NCBI GenBank assembly: GCA_029964075.1
Contig: CM057146.1
Coordinates: 10,001,501-10,065,500 of the forward strand
DNA length: 64,000 nucleotides
Reading direction: 5' to 3'
Source: Patiria pectinifera
Lineage: Eukaryota > Echinodermata > Asteroidea > Valvatida > Asterinidae
The notes under the pieces were generated by a model. It ran no database searches, had not been told where the DNA came from, and saw nothing but the letters and a program-made list of their open reading frames with translations. Position 1 is the stretch's first letter. Each line of letters opens with the position of its first letter. This document shows positions 33,588 to 48,700 of the stretch, piece by piece. The translations under genes were made by a program, and so were the position numbers.

Positions 33588-33645
33588 CACCTGGACTTTT
33601 CCAGTTCGATCGGCTTCGCCTCGTGAAATGGAAAAGTCCAGATTT
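33588..33645. repeat. Hairpin at the left flank of the satellite
   Basis: CTGGACTTTTCCA faces TGGAAAAGTCCAG around CGATCGGCTTCGCCTCG. It lies 70 bp before the satellite array begins. Confidence 0.75.
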
Positions 33646-33713
33646 TACCTTAATAATAATCCTCCCATTTCACTCTGAGCCACTCAATATTTGTGTAATA
33701 TCAGACTGTTGTT

Positions 33714-36700
33714 GCTCAAAAGTTCACACGAGGTGCATAGAGACAAGAATTAAATTCCCTGAAGAGTTCAACTCATTACATTCAGTATCCAGTGAGAAAA
33801 CAAAACTTTTTGATTTTTTTACAAAATGCCCCCAAAACTTCAACGTTTTCCATAGCCGGCATCATCGAAAAAGTCAGTTTTTCACCCAAAAATCCAACTT
33901 CACCAAAATTGCTCCAATGTTCACACGCGGTGCATAGAGACAAGAATTAAATTCCCTGAAGAGTTCAACTCATTACATTCAGTATCCAGTGAGAAAACAA
34001 AACTTTTTGATTTTTTTACAAAATGCCCCCAAAACTTCAACGTTTTCTATAGCCGGCATCATCGAAAAAGTCAGTTTTTCACCCAAAAATCCAACTTGAC
34101 CAAATTTGCTCAAAAGTTCACACGAGGTGCCTAGAGGCCAGAATTGAATTCCCTGAAGAGTTCAACTCATTACATTCAGTATCCAGTGAGAAAACAAAAC
34201 TTTTAGATTTTTTACAAAATGCCCCAAAACTTCAACGTTTTCCATAGCCGGCATCATCGAAAAAGTCAGTTTTTCACACAAAAATCAAAGTTGACCAAAT
34301 TTGCTCAAAAGTTCACACGAGGTGCCTAGAGGCCAGAATTGAATTCCCTGAAGAGTTCAACTCATTACATTCAGTATCCAGTGAGAAAACAAAACTTTTA
34401 GATTTTTTACAAAATGCCCCAAAACTTCAACGTTTTCCATAGCCGGCATCATAGAAAAAGTCAGTTTTTCACCCAAAAATCAAAGTTGACCAAATTTGCT
34501 CAAAAGTTCACAGGAGGTGCCTAGAGGCCAGAATTGAATTCCCTGAAGAGTTCAACTCATTACATTCAGTATCCAGTGAGAAAACAAAACTTTTAGATTT
34601 TTTACAAAATGCCCCAAAACTTCAACGTTTTCCATAGCCGGCATCATCAAAAAAGTCAGTTTTTCACCCAAAAATCCAACTTGACCAAATTTTCTCAAAA
34701 GTTCACACGAGGTGCCTAGAGGCCAGAATTGAATTCCCTGAAGAGTTCAACTCATTACATTCAGTATCCAGTGAGAAAACAAAACTTTTAGAATTTTTAC
34801 AAAATGCCCCAAAACTTCAACGTTTTCCATAGCCGGCATCATCGAAAAAGTCAGTTTTTCACCCAAAAAATTCAACTTGACCAAATTTGCTCAAAAGTTC
34901 ACAGGAGGTGCCTAGAGGCCAGAATTGAATTCCCTGAAGAGTTCAACTCATTACATTCAGTATCCAGTGAGAAAACAAAACTTTTAGATTTTTTACAAAA
35001 TGCCCCAAAACTTCAACGTTTTCCATAGCCGGCATCATCGAAAAAGACAGTTTTTCACCCAAAAATCAAAGTTGACCAAATTTGCTCAAAAGTTCACACG
35101 AGGTGCCTAGAGGCCAGAATTGAATTCCCTGAAGAGTTCAACTCACTAAATTCAGTATCCAGTGAGAAAAGAAAACTTTAAGATTTTTTACAAAATGTCC
35201 CAAAACTTCAACGTTTTCCATAGCCGGCATCATCGAAAAAGTCAGTTTTTCACCCAAAAATCAAAGTTGACCAAATTTGCGCAAAAGTTCACACGAGGTG
35301 CCTAGAGGCCAGAATTGAATTCCCTGAAGAGTTTAACTCATTACATTCAGTATCCAGTGAGAAAAGACAACTTTTAGATTTGTATAAAATGCCCCCAAAA
35401 CTTCAACGTTTTCCATAGCCGGCATCATCGAAAAAGTCAGTTTTTCACCCAAAAATCCAACTTGACCAAATTTGCTCAAAAGTTCACACGAGGTGCCTAA
35501 AGGCCAGAATTGAATTCCCTGAAGAGTTCAACTCATTACATTCAGTATCCAGTGAGAAAACAAAACTTTTAGATTTTTTACAAAATGCCCCAAAACTTCA
35601 ACGTTTTCCATAGCCGGCATCATCGAAAAAGTCAGTTTTTCACACAAAAATCAAAGTTGACCAAATTTGCTCAAAAGTTCACACGAGGTGCCTAGAGGCC
35701 AGAATTGAATTCCCTGAAGAGTTCAACTCATTACATTCAGTATCCAGTGAGAAAACAAAACTTTTAGATTTTTTACAAAATGCCCCAAAACTTCAACGTT
35801 TTCCATAGCCGGCATCATCGAAAAAGTCAGTTTTTCACCCAAAAATCAAAGTTGACCAAATTTGCTCAAAAGTTCACACGAGGTGCCTAGAGGCCAGAAT
35901 TGAATTCCCTGAAGAGTTTAACTCATTACATTCAGTATCCAGTGAGAAAACAAAACTTTTAGATTTTTATCAAATGCCCCAAAAACTTCAACGTTTTCCA
36001 TAGCCGGCATCATCGAAAAAGTCAGTTTTTCACCCAAAAAATTCAACTTGACCAAATTTGCTCAAAAGTTCACACGAGGTGCCTAGAGGCCAGAATTGAA
36101 TTCCCTGAAGAGTTCAAATCATTACATTCAGTATCCAGTGAGAAAACAAAACTTTTAGAATTTTTACAAAATGCCCCAAAACTTCAACGTTTTCCATAGC
36201 CGGCATCATCGAAAAAGTCAGTTTTTCACCCAAAAAATTCAACTTGACCAAATTTGCTCAAAAGTTCACAGGAGGTGCCTAGAGGCCAGAATTGAATTCC
36301 CTGAAGAGTTCAACTCATTACATTCAGTATCCAGTGAGAAAACAAAACTTTTAGATTTTTTACAAAATGCCCCAAAACTTCATTGTTTTCCATAGCCGGC
36401 ATCATCGAAAAAGACAGTTTTTCACCCAAAAATCAAAGTTGACCAAATTTGCTCAAAAGTTCACACGAGGTGCCTAGAGGCCAGAATTGAATTCCCTGAA
36501 GAGTTCAACTCACTACATTCAGTATCCAGTGAGAAAAGAAAACTTTAAGATTTTTTACAAAATGTCCCAAAACTTCAACGTTTTCCATAGCCGGCATCAT
36601 CGAAAAAGTCAGTTTTTCACCCAAAAATCAAAGTTGACCAAATTTGCGCAAAAGTTCACACGAGGTGCCTAGAGGCCAGAATTGAATTCCCTGAAGAGTT

Positions 36701-39700
36701 TAACTCATTACATTCAGTATCCAGTGAGAAAAGACAACTTTTAGATTTGTATAAAATGCCCCAAAAACTTCAACGTTTTCCATAGCCGGCATCATCGAAA
36801 AAGTCAGTTTTTCACCCAAAAATCCAACATCACCAAAATTGCTCAAAAGTTCACACGAGGTGCCTAGAGGCCAGAATTGAATTCCCTGAAGAGTTCAACT
36901 CATTACATTCAGTATCCAGTGAGAAAACAAAACTTTTAGATTTTTTATAAAATGCCCCAAAAACTTCAACGTTTTCCATAGCCGGCATCATCGAAAAAGT
37001 CAGTTTTTCACCCAAAAAATTCAACTTGACCAAATTTGCTCAAAAGTTCACACGAGGTGCCTAGAGGCCGGAATTGAATTCCCTGAAGAGTTCAACTCAT
37101 TACATTCAGTATCCAGTGAGAAAACAAAACATTTAGATTTTTTACAAAATGACCCAAAACTTCAACGTTTTCCATAGCCGGCATCATCGAAAAAGTCAGT
37201 TTTTCACCCAAAAAATTCAACTTGACCAAATTTGCTCAAAAGTTCATACGAGGTGCCTAGAGGCCAGAATTGAATTTCCTGAAGAGTTCAACTCATTACA
37301 TTCAGTATCCAGTGAGAAAACAAAACTTTTAGATTTTTTACAAAATGTCCCAAAACTTCAACATTTTCCATAGCCGGCATCATCGAAAAAGTCAGTTTTT
37401 CACCCAAAAATCAAAGTTGACCGAATTTGCTCAAAAGTTCACACGAGGTGCCTAGAGGCCACAATTGAATTCCCTGAAGAGTTTAACTCATTACATTCAG
37501 TATCCAGTGAGAAAACAAAACTTTTAGATTTTTTACAAAATGCCCCAAAACTTCAACGTTTTCCATGGCCGGCATCATCGAAAAAGTCAGTTTTTCACCC
37601 AAAAAATTCAACTTGACCAAATTTGCTCAAAAGTTCACACGAGGTGCCTAGAGGCCAGAATTGAATTCCCTGAAGAGTTCAACTCATTATATTCAGTATC
37701 CAGTGAGAAAACAAAACTTTAGATTTTTTACAAAATGCCCCAAAACTTCAACGTTTTCCATAGCCGGCATCATCAAAAAAGTCAGTTTTTCACCCAAAAA
37801 TCCAACTTGACCAAATTTGCTCAAAAGTTCACACGAGGAGCCTAGAGGCCAGAATTGAATTCCCTGAAGAGTTCAACTCATTACATTCAGTATCCAGTGA
37901 GAAAAGAAAACTTTTAGATTTTTTACAAAATGTCCCAAAACTTCAACGTTTTCCATAGCCGGCATCATCCATAAAGTCAGTTTTTCACCCAAAAAATTCA
38001 ACTTGACCAAATTTGCTCAAAAGTTCACACGAGGTGCCTAGAGGCCAGAATTGAATTCCCTGAAGAGTTCAACTCATTACATTCAGTATCCAGTGAGAAA
38101 ACAAAACTTTCAGATTTTTTACAAAATGCCCCAAAACTTCAACGTTTTCCATAGCCGGCATCATCCATAAAGTCAGTTTTTCACCCAAAAAATTCAACTT
38201 GACCAAATTTGCTCAAAAGTTCACACGAGGTGCCTAGAGGCCAGAATTGAATTCCCTGAAGAGTTCAACTCATTACATTCAGTATCCAGTGAGAAAACAA
38301 AACTTTCAGATTTTTTACAAAATGCCCCAAAACTTCAACGTTTTCCATAGCCGGCATCATCGAAAAAGTCAGTTTTTCACCCAAAAATCCAACATCACCA
38401 AAATTGCTCAAAAGTTCACACGAGGTGCCTAGAGGCCAGAATTGAATTCCCTGAAGAGTTCAACTCATTACATTCAGTATCCAGTGAGAAAACAAAACTT
38501 TTAGATTTTTTATAAAATGCCCCAAAAACTTCAACGTTTTCCATAGCCGGCATCATCGAAAAAGTCAGTTTTTCACCCAAAAAATTCAACTTGACCAAAT
38601 TTGCTCAAAAGTTCACACGAGGTGCCTAGAGGCCGGAATTGAATTCCCTGAAGAGTTCAACTCATTACATTCAGTATCCAGTGAGAAAACAAAACATTTA
38701 GATTTTTTACAAAATGACCCAAAACTTCAACGTTTTCCATAGCCGGCATCATCGAAAAAGTCAGTTTTTCACCCAAAAAATTCAACTTGACCAAATTTGC
38801 TCAAAAGTTCACACGAGGTGCCTAGAGGCCAGAATTGAATTCCCTGAAGAGTTCAACTCATTACATTCAGTATCCAGTGAGAAAACAAAACTTTTAGATT
38901 TTTTACAAAATGTCCCAAAACTTCAACGTTTTCCATAGCCGGCATCATCCAAAAAGTCAGTTTTTCACCCAAAAAATTCAACTTGACCAAATTTGCTCAA
39001 AAGTTCACACGAGGTGCCTAGAGGCCACAATTGAATTCCCTGAAGAGTTCAACTCATTACATTCAGTATCCAGTGAGAAAACAAAACTTTTAGATTTTTT
39101 ACAAAATGCCCCAAAACTTCAACGTTTTCCATAGCCGGCATCATCAAAAAAGTCAGTTTTTCACCCAAAAATCCAACTTGACCAAATTTTCTCAAAAGTT
39201 CACACGAGGTGCTTAGAGGACAGAATTGAATTCCCTGAAGAGTTCAACTCATTACATTCAGTATCCTGTGAGAAAAGAAAACTTTTAGATTTTTTACAAA
39301 ATGCCCCAAAACTTCAACGTTTTCCATAGCCGGCATCATCGAAAAAGTCAGTTTTTCACCCAAAAAATTCAACTTGACCAAATTTGCTCAAAAGTTCACA
39401 CGAGGTGCCTAGAGGCCAGAATTGAATTCCCTGAAGAGTTCAACTCATTACATTCAGTATCCAGTGAGAAAACAAAACTTTTAGATTTTTTACAAAATGA
39501 CCCAAAACTTCAACGCTTTCCATAGCCGGCATCATCGAAAAGACAGTTTTTCACCCAAAATCACAATTGACCAAATTTGCTCGAAATTTCACACGAGGTG
39601 CCTAGAGGCCAGAATTGAATTCCCTGAAGAGTTCAACTCATTACATTCAGTATCCAGTGAGAAAAGAAAACTTTTAGATTTTTTACAAAATGCCCCAAAA

Positions 39701-42700
39701 CTTCAACGTTTTCCATAGCCGGCATCATCAAAAAAGTCAGTTTTTCACCCAAAAATCCAACTTGACCAAATTTTCTCAAAAGTTAACACGAGGTACCTAG
39801 AGGACAGAATTGAATTCCCTGAAGAGTTCAACTCATTACATTCAGTATCCAGTGAGAAAAAAAAACTTTTAGATTTTTTACAAAATGCCCCAAAACTTCA
39901 ACGTTTTCCATAGCCGGCATCATCGAAAAAGTCAGTTTTTCACCCAAAAAATTCAACTTGACCAAATTTGCTCAAAAGTTCACACGAGGTGCCTAGAGGC
40001 CAGAATTGAATTCCCTGAAGAGTTCAACTCATTACATTCAGTATCCAGTGAGAAAACAAAACTTTTAGATTTTTTACAAAATGACCCAAAACTTCAACGT
40101 TTTCCATAGCCGGCATCATCGAAAAAGTCAGTTTTTCACCCAAAAATCAAAGTTGACCAAATTTGCTCAAAAGTTCACACGAGGTGCCTAGAGGCCAGAA
40201 TTGAATTCCCTGAAGAGTTCAACTCATTACATTCAGTATCCAGTGAGAAAACAAAACTTTTAGATTTTTTACAAAATGTCCCAAAACTTCAACGTTTTCC
40301 ATAGCCGGCATCATCAAAAAAGTCAGTTTTTCACCAAAAAAATTCAACTTGACCAAATTTGCTCAAAAGTTCACACGAGGTGCCTAGAGGCCAGAATTGA
40401 ATTCCCTGAAGAGTTCAACACATTACATTCAGTATCCAGTGAGAAAAGAAAACTTTTAGATTTTTTACAAAATGCCCCAAAACTTCAACGTTTTCCATAG
40501 CCGGCATCATCCAAAAAATCAGTTTTTCACCCAAAAAATTCAACGTGACCAAATTTGCTCAAAAGTTCACACGAGGTGCCTAGAGGCCAGAATTGAATTC
40601 CCTGAAGAGTTCAACTCATTACATTCAGTATCCAGTGAGAAAAGAAAACTTTTAGATTTTTTACAAAATGCCCCAAAACTTCAACGTTTTCCATAGCCGG
40701 CATCATCGAAAAAGTCAGTTTTTCACCCAAAAATCCAACTTGACCAAATTTTCTCAAAAGTTCACACGAGGTGCCTAGAGGCCAGAATTGAATTCCTTGA
40801 AGAGTTCAACTCATTACATTCAGTATCCAGTGAGAAAACAAAACTTTTAGATTTTTTACAAAATGCCCCAAAACTTCAACGTTTTCCATGGCCGGCATCA
40901 TCGAAAAAGTCAGTTTTTCACCCAAAAAATTCAACTTGACCAAATTTGCTCAAAAGTTCACACGAGGTGCCTAGAGGCCAGAATTGAATTCCCTGAAGAG
41001 TTCAACTCATTATATTCAGTATCCAGTGAGAAAACAAAACTTTAGATTTTTTACAAAATGCCCCAAAACTTCAACGTTTTCCATAGCCGGCATCATGGAA
41101 AAAGTAAGTTTTTCACCCCAAAATCAAAGTTGTCCAAATTTGCTCAAAAGTTCACACGAGGAGCCTAGAGGCCAGAATTGAATTCCCTGAAGAGTTCAAC
41201 TCATTACATTCAGTATCCAGTGAGAAAAGAAAACTTTTAGATTTTTTACAAAATGTCCCAAAACTTCAACGTTTTCCATAGCCGGCATCATCCATAAAGT
41301 CAGTTTTTCACCCAAAAAATTCAACTTGACCAAATTTGCTCAAAAGTTCACACGAGGTGCCTAGAGGCCAGAATTGAATTCCCTGAAGAGTTCAACTCAT
41401 TACATTCAGTATCCAGTGAGAAAACAAAACTTTTAGATTTTTTACAAAATGACCCAAAACTTCAACGTTTTCCATAGCCGGCATCATCGAAAAAGTCAGT
41501 TTTTCACCCAAAAATCAAAGTTGACCAAATTTGCTCAAAAGTTCACACGAGGTGCCTAGAGGCCAGAATTGAATTCCCTGAAGAGTTCAACTCATTACAT
41601 TCAGTATCCAGTGAGAAAACAAAACTTTTAGATTTTTTACAAAATGTCCCAAAACTTCAACGTTTTCCATAGCCGGCATCATCAAAAAAGTCAGTTTTTC
41701 ACCAAAAAAATTCAACTTGACCAAATTTGCTCAAAAGTTCACACGAGGTGCCTAGAGGCCAGAATTGAATTCCCTGAAGAGTTCAACACATTACATTCAG
41801 TATCCAGTGAGAAAAGAAAACTTTTAGATTTTTTACAAAATGCCCCAAAACTTCAACGTTTTCCATAGCCGGCATCATCCAAAAAATCAGTTTTTCACCC
41901 AAAAAATTCAACGTGACCAAATTTGCTCAAAAGTTCACACGAGGTGCCTAGAGGCCAGAATTGAATTCCCTGAAGAGTTCAACTCATTACATTCAGTATC
42001 CAGTGAGAAAAGAAAACTTTTAGATTTTTTACAAAATGCCCCAAAACTTCAACGTTTTCCATAGCCGGCATCATCGAAAAAGTCAGTTTTTCACCCAAAA
42101 ATCCAACTTGACCAAATTTTCTCAAAAGTTCACACGAGGTGCCTAGAGGCCAGAATTGAATTCCTTGAAGAGTTCAACTCATTACATTCAGTATCCAGTG
42201 AGAAAACAAAACTTTTAGATTTTTTACAAAATGCCCCAAAACTTCAACGTTTTCCATGGCCGGCATCATCGAAAAAGTCAGTTTTTCACCCAAAAAATTC
42301 AACTTGACCAAATTTGCTCAAAAGTTCACACGAGGTGCCTAGAGGCCAGAATTGAATTCCCTGAAGAGTTCAACTCATTATATTCAGTATCCAGTGAGAA
42401 AACAAAACTTTAGATTTTTTACAAAATGCCCCAAAACTTCAACGTTTTCCATAGCCGGCATCATGGAAAAAGTAAGTTTTTCACCCCAAAATCAAAGTTG
42501 TCCAAATTTGCTCAAAAGTTCACACGAGGAGCCTAGAGGCCAGAATTGAATTCCCTGAAGAGTTCAACTCATTACATTCAGTATCCAGTGAGAAAAGAAA
42601 ACTTTTAGATTTTTTACAAAATGTCCCAAAACTTCAACGTTTTCCATAGCCGGCATCATCCATAAAGTCAGTTTTTCACCCAAAAAATTCAACTTGACCA

Positions 42701-45700
42701 AATTTGCTCAAAAGTTCACACGAGGTGCCTAGAGGCCAGAATTGAATTCCCTGAAGAGTTCAACTCATTACATTCAGTATCCAGTGAGAAAACAAAACTT
42801 TCAGATTTTTTACAAAATGCCCCAAAACTTCAACGTTTTCCATAGCCGGCATCATCCATAAAGTCAGTTTTTCACCCAAAAAATTCAACTTGACCAAATT
42901 TGCTCAAAAGTTCACACGAGGTGCCTAGAGGCCAGAATTGAATTCCCTGAAGAGTTCAACTCATTACATTCAGTATCCAGTGAGAAAACAAAACTTTCAG
43001 ATTTTTTACAAAATGCCCCAAAACTTCAACGTTTTCCATAGCCGGCATCATCGAAAAAGTCAGTTTTTCACCCAAAAATCCAACATCACCAAAATTGCTC
43101 AAAAGTTCACACGAGGTGCCTAGAGGCCAGAATTGAATTCCCTGAAGAGTTCAACTCATTACATTCAGTATCCAGTGAGAAAACAAAACTTTTAGATTTT
43201 TTATAAAATGCCCCAAAAACTTCAACGTTTTCCATAGCCGGCATCATCGAAAAGTCAGTTTTTCACCCAAAAAATTCAACTTGACCAAATTTGCTCAAAA
43301 GTTCACACGAGGTGCCTAGAGGCCGGAATTGAATTCCCTGAAGAGTTCAACTCATTACATTCAGTATCCAGTGAGAAAACAAAACATTTAGATTTTTTAC
43401 AAAATGACCCAAAACTTCAACGTTTTCCATAGCCGGCATCATCGAAAAAGTCAGTTTTTCACCCAAAAAATTCAACTTGACCAAATTTGCTCAAAAGTTC
43501 ACACGAGGTGCCTAGAGGCCAGAATTGAATTCCCTGAAGAGTTCAACTCATTACATTCAGTATCCAGTGAGAAAACAAAACTTTTAGATTTTTTACAAAA
43601 TGTCCCAAAACTTCAACGTTTTCCATAGCCGGCATCATCCAAAAAGTCAGTTTTTCACCCAAAAAATTCAACTTGACCAAATTTGCTCAAAAGTTCACAC
43701 GAGGTGCCTAGAGGCCAGAATTGAATTCCCTGAAGAGTTCAACTCATTACATTCAGTATCCAGTGAGAAAACAAAACTTTTAGATTTTTTACAAAATGCC
43801 CCAAAACTTCAACGTTTTCCATAGCCGGCATCATCAAAAAAGTCAGTTTTTCACCCAAAAATCCAACTTGACCAAATTTTCTCAAAAGTTCACACGAGGT
43901 GCTTAGAGGACAGAATTGAATTCCCTGAAGAGTTCAACTCATTACATTCAGTATCCTGTGAGAAAAGAAAACTTTTAGATTTTTTACAAAATGCCCCAAA
44001 ACTTCAACGTTTTCCATAGCCGGCATCATCGAAAAAGTCAGTTTTTCACCCAAAAAATTCAACTTGACCAAATTTGCTCAAAAGTTCACACGAGGTGCCT
44101 AGAGGCCAGAATTGAATTCCCTGAAGAGTTCAACTCATTACATTCAGTATCCAGTGAGAAAACAAAACTTTTAGATTTTTTACAAAATGACCCAAAACTT
44201 CAACGTTTTCCATAGCCGGCATCATCGAAAAAGACAGTTTTTCACCCAAAAATCACAATTGACCAAATTTGCTCGAAAGTTCACACGAGGTGCCTAGAGG
44301 CCAGAATTGAATTCCCTGAAGAGTTCAACTCATTACATTCAGTATCCAGTGAGAAAACAAAACTTTTAGATTTTTTACAAAATGCCCCAAAACTTCAACG
44401 TTTTCCATAGCCGGCATCATCAAAAAAGTCAGTTTTTCACCCAAAAATCCAACTTGACCAAATTTTCTCAAAAGTTAACACGAGGTACCTAGAGGACAGA
44501 ATTGAATTCCCTGAAGAGTTCAACTCATTACATTCAGTATCCAGTGAGAAAAAAAAACTTTTAGATTTTTTACAAAATGCCCCAAAACTTCAACGTTTTC
44601 CATAGCCAGCATCATCGAAAAAGTCAGTTTTTCACCCACAAAATTCAACTTGACCAAATTTGCTCAAAAGTTCACACGAGGTGCCTAGAGGCCAGAATTG
44701 AATTCCCTGAAGAGTTCAACTCATTACATTCAGTATCCAGTGAGAAAACAAAACTTTTAGATTTTTTACAAAATGACCCAAAACTTCAACGTTTTCCATA
44801 GCCGGCATCATCGAAAAAGTCAGTTTTTCACCCAAAAATCAAAGTTGACCAAATTTGCTCAAAAGTTCACACGAGGTGCCTAGAGGCCAGAATTGAATTC
44901 CCTGAAGAGTTCAACTCATTACATTCAGTATCCAGTGAGAAAACAAAACTTTTAGATTTTTTACAAAATGTCCCAAAACTTCAACGTTTTCCATAGCCGG
45001 CATCATCAAAAAAGTCAGTTTTTCACCAAAAAAATTCAACTTGACCAAATTTGCTCAAAAGTTCACACGAGGTGCCTAGAGGCCAGAATTGAATTCCCTG
45101 AAGAGTTCAACACATTACATTCAGTATCCAGTGAGAAAAGAAAACTTTTAGATTTTTTACAAAATGCCCCAAAACTTCAACGTTTTCCATAGCCGGCATC
45201 ATCCAAAAAATCAGTTTTTCACCCAAAAAATTCAACGTGACCAAATTTGCTCAAAAGTTCACACGAGGTGCCTAGAGGCCAGAATTGAATTCCCTAAAGA
45301 GTTCAACTCATTACATTCAGTATCCAGTGAGAAAAGAAAACTTTTAGATTTTTTACAAAATGCCCCAAAACTTCAACGTTTTCCATAGCCGGCATCATCG
45401 AAAAAGTCAGTTTTTCACCCAAAAATCCAACTTGACCGAATTTGCTCAAAAGTTCACACGAGGTGCCTAGAGGCCAGAATTGAATTCCCTGAAGAGTTCA
45501 ACTCATTACATTCAGTATCCAGTGAGAAAACAAAACTTTTAGATTTTTTACAAAATGCCCCAAAACTTCAACGCTTTCCATAGCCGCATCATCGACAAAG
45601 TCAGTTTTTCACACAAAAATCAAAGTTGACCAAATTTGCTCAAAAGTTCACACGAGGTGCCTAGAGGCCAGAATTGAATTCCCTGAAGAGTTCAACTCAT

Positions 45701-48700
45701 TACATTCAGTATCCAGTGAGAAAAGAAAACTTTTAGATTTTTTACAAACTGCCCCAAAACTTCAACTTTTTTCCATAGCCGGCATCATGGAAAAAGTCAG
45801 TTTTTCACCCAAAAATCAAAGTTGACCGAATTTGCTCAAAAGTTCACACGAGGTGCCTAGAGGCCAGAATTGAATTCCCTGAAGAGATTAACTCATTACA
45901 TTCAGTATCCAGTGAGAAAAGAAAACTTTTGATTTTTACAAAATGCCCCAAAACTTCAACGTTTTCCATAGCCGGCATCATCGAAAAAGTCAGTTTTTCA
46001 CCCAAAAATCCAACTAGACCAAATTTGCTCAAAAGTTCACACCAGGTGCCTAGAGGCCAGAATTGAATTCCCTGAAGAGTTCAACTCATTACATTCAGTA
46101 TCCAGTGAGAAAAGACAACTTTTAGATTTTTTACAAAAATGCCCCAAAACTTCAACGTTTTCCATAGCCGGCATCATCGAAAAAGTCAGTTTTTCACCCA
46201 AAAAATTCAACTTGACCAAATTTGCTCAAAAGTTCACACGAGGTGCCTAGAGGCCAGAATTGAATTCCCTGAAGAGTTCAACTCATTACATTCAGTATCC
46301 AGTGACAAAACAAAACTTTTAGATTTTTTACAAAATGACCCAAAACTTCAACGTTTTCCATAGCCGGCATCATCGAAAAAGTCAGTTTTTCACCCAAAAA
46401 TCAAAGTTGACCAAATTTGCTCAAAAGTTCACACGAGGTGCCTAGAGGCCAGAATTGAATTCCCTGAAGAGTTCAACTCATTACATTCAGTATCCAGTGA
46501 GAAAACAAAACTTTTAGATTTTTTACAAAATGTCCCAAAACTTCAACGTTTTCCATAGCCGGCATCATCAAAAAAGTCAGTTTTTCACCAAAAAATCAAA
46601 GTTGACCGAATTTGCTCAAAAGTTCACACGAGGTGCCTAGAGGCCAGAATCGAATTCCCTGAAGAGTTCAACTCATTACATTCAGTATCCAGTGAGAAAA
46701 CAAAACTTTTAGATTTTTTACAAAATGCCCCAAAACTTCAACGTTTTCCATAGCCGGCATCATCGAAAAGTCAGTTTTTTACCCAAAAATCAAAGTTGAC
46801 CGAATTTGCTTAAAAGTTCACACGAGGTGCCTAGAGGCCAGAATTGAATTCCCTGAAGAGTTTAACTCATTACATTCAGTATCCAGTGAGAAAAGAAAAC
46901 TTTTAGATTTTTTACAAAATGCCCCAAAACTTCAACGTTTTCCATAGCCGGCATCATCGAAAAAGTCAGTTTTTCACCCAAAAATCCAACTAGACCAAAT
47001 TTGCTCAAAAGTTCACACCAGGTGCCTAGAGGCCACAATTGAATTCCCTGAAGAGTTCAACTCATTACATTCAGTATCCAGTGAGAAAAGACAACTTTTA
47101 GATTTTTATAAAATGCCCCAAAAACTTCAACGTTTTCCATAGCCGGCATCATCGAAAAAGTCAGTTTTTCACCCAAAAATCCAACTTGACCAAATTTTCT
47201 CAAAAGTTCACACGAGGTGCCTAGAGGACAGAATTGAATTCCCTGAAGAGTTCAACTCATTACATTCAGTATCCAGTGAGAAAACAAAACTTTTAGATTT
47301 TTTACAAAATGTCCCAAAACTTCAACGTTTTCCATAGCCGGCATCATCAAAAAAGTCAGTTTTTCACCCAAAAATCAAAGTTGACCGAATTTGCTCAAAA
47401 GTTCACACGAGGTGCCTAGAGGCCACAATTGAATTCCATGAAGAGTTCAACTCATTACATTCAGTATCCAGTGAGAAAACAAAACTTTTAGATTTTTTAC
47501 AAAATTCCCCAAAACTTCAACGTTTTCCATAGCCGGCATCATCGAAAAAGACAGTTTTTCACCCAAAAATCACAATTGACCAAATTTGCTCGAAAGTTCA
47601 CACGAGGTGCCTAGAGGCCAGAATTGAATTCCCTGAAGAGTTCAACACATTACATTCAGTATCCAGTGAGAAAAGAAAACTTTTAGATTTTTTACAAAAT
47701 GCCCCAAAACTTCAACGTTTTCCATAGCCGGCATCATCCAAAAAATCAGTTTTTCACCCAAAAAATTCAACGTGACCAAATTTGCTCAAAAGTTCACACG
47801 AGGTGCCTAGAGGCCAGAATTGAATTCCCTAAAGAGTTCAACTCATTACATTCAGTATCCAGTGAGAAAAGAAAACTTTTAGATTTTTTACAAAATGCCC
47901 CAAAACTTCAACGTTTTCCATAGCCGGCATCATCGAAAAAGTCAGTTTTTCACCCAAAAATCCAACTTGACCGAATTTGCTCAAAAGTTCACACGAGGTG
48001 CCTAGAGGCCAGAATTGAATTCCCTGAAGAGTTCAACTCATTACATTCAGTATCCAGTGAGAAAACAAAACTTTTAGATTTTTTACAAAATGCCCCAAAA
48101 CTTCAACGTTTTCCATAGCCGGCATCATCGAAAAAGTCAGTTTTTCACACAAAAATCAAAGTTGACCAAATTTGCTCAAAAGTTCACACGAGGTGCCTAG
48201 AGGCCAGAATTGAATTCCCTGAAGAGTTCAACTCATTACATTCAGTATCCAGTGAGAAAAGAAAACTTTTAGATTTTTTACAAAATGCCCCAAAACTTCA
48301 ACTTTTTTCCATAGCCGGCATCATGGAAAAAGTCAGTTTTTCACCCAAAAATCAAAGTTGACCGAATTTGCTCAAAAGTTCACACGAGGTGCCTAGAGGC
48401 CAGAATTGAATTCCCTGAAGAGATTAACTCATTACATTCAGTATCCAGTGAGAAAAGAAAACTTTTTGATTTTTTACAAAATGCCCCAAAACTTCAACGT
48501 TTTCCATAGCCGGCATCATCGAAAAAGTCAGTTTTTCACCCAAAAATCCAACTAGACCAAATTTGCTCAAAAGTTCACACCAGGTGCCTAGAGGCCAGAA
48601 TTGAATTCCCTGAAGAGTTCAACTCATTACATTCAGTATCCAGTGAGAAAAGACAACTTTTAGATTTTTTACAAAAATGCCCCAAAACTTCAACGTTTTC

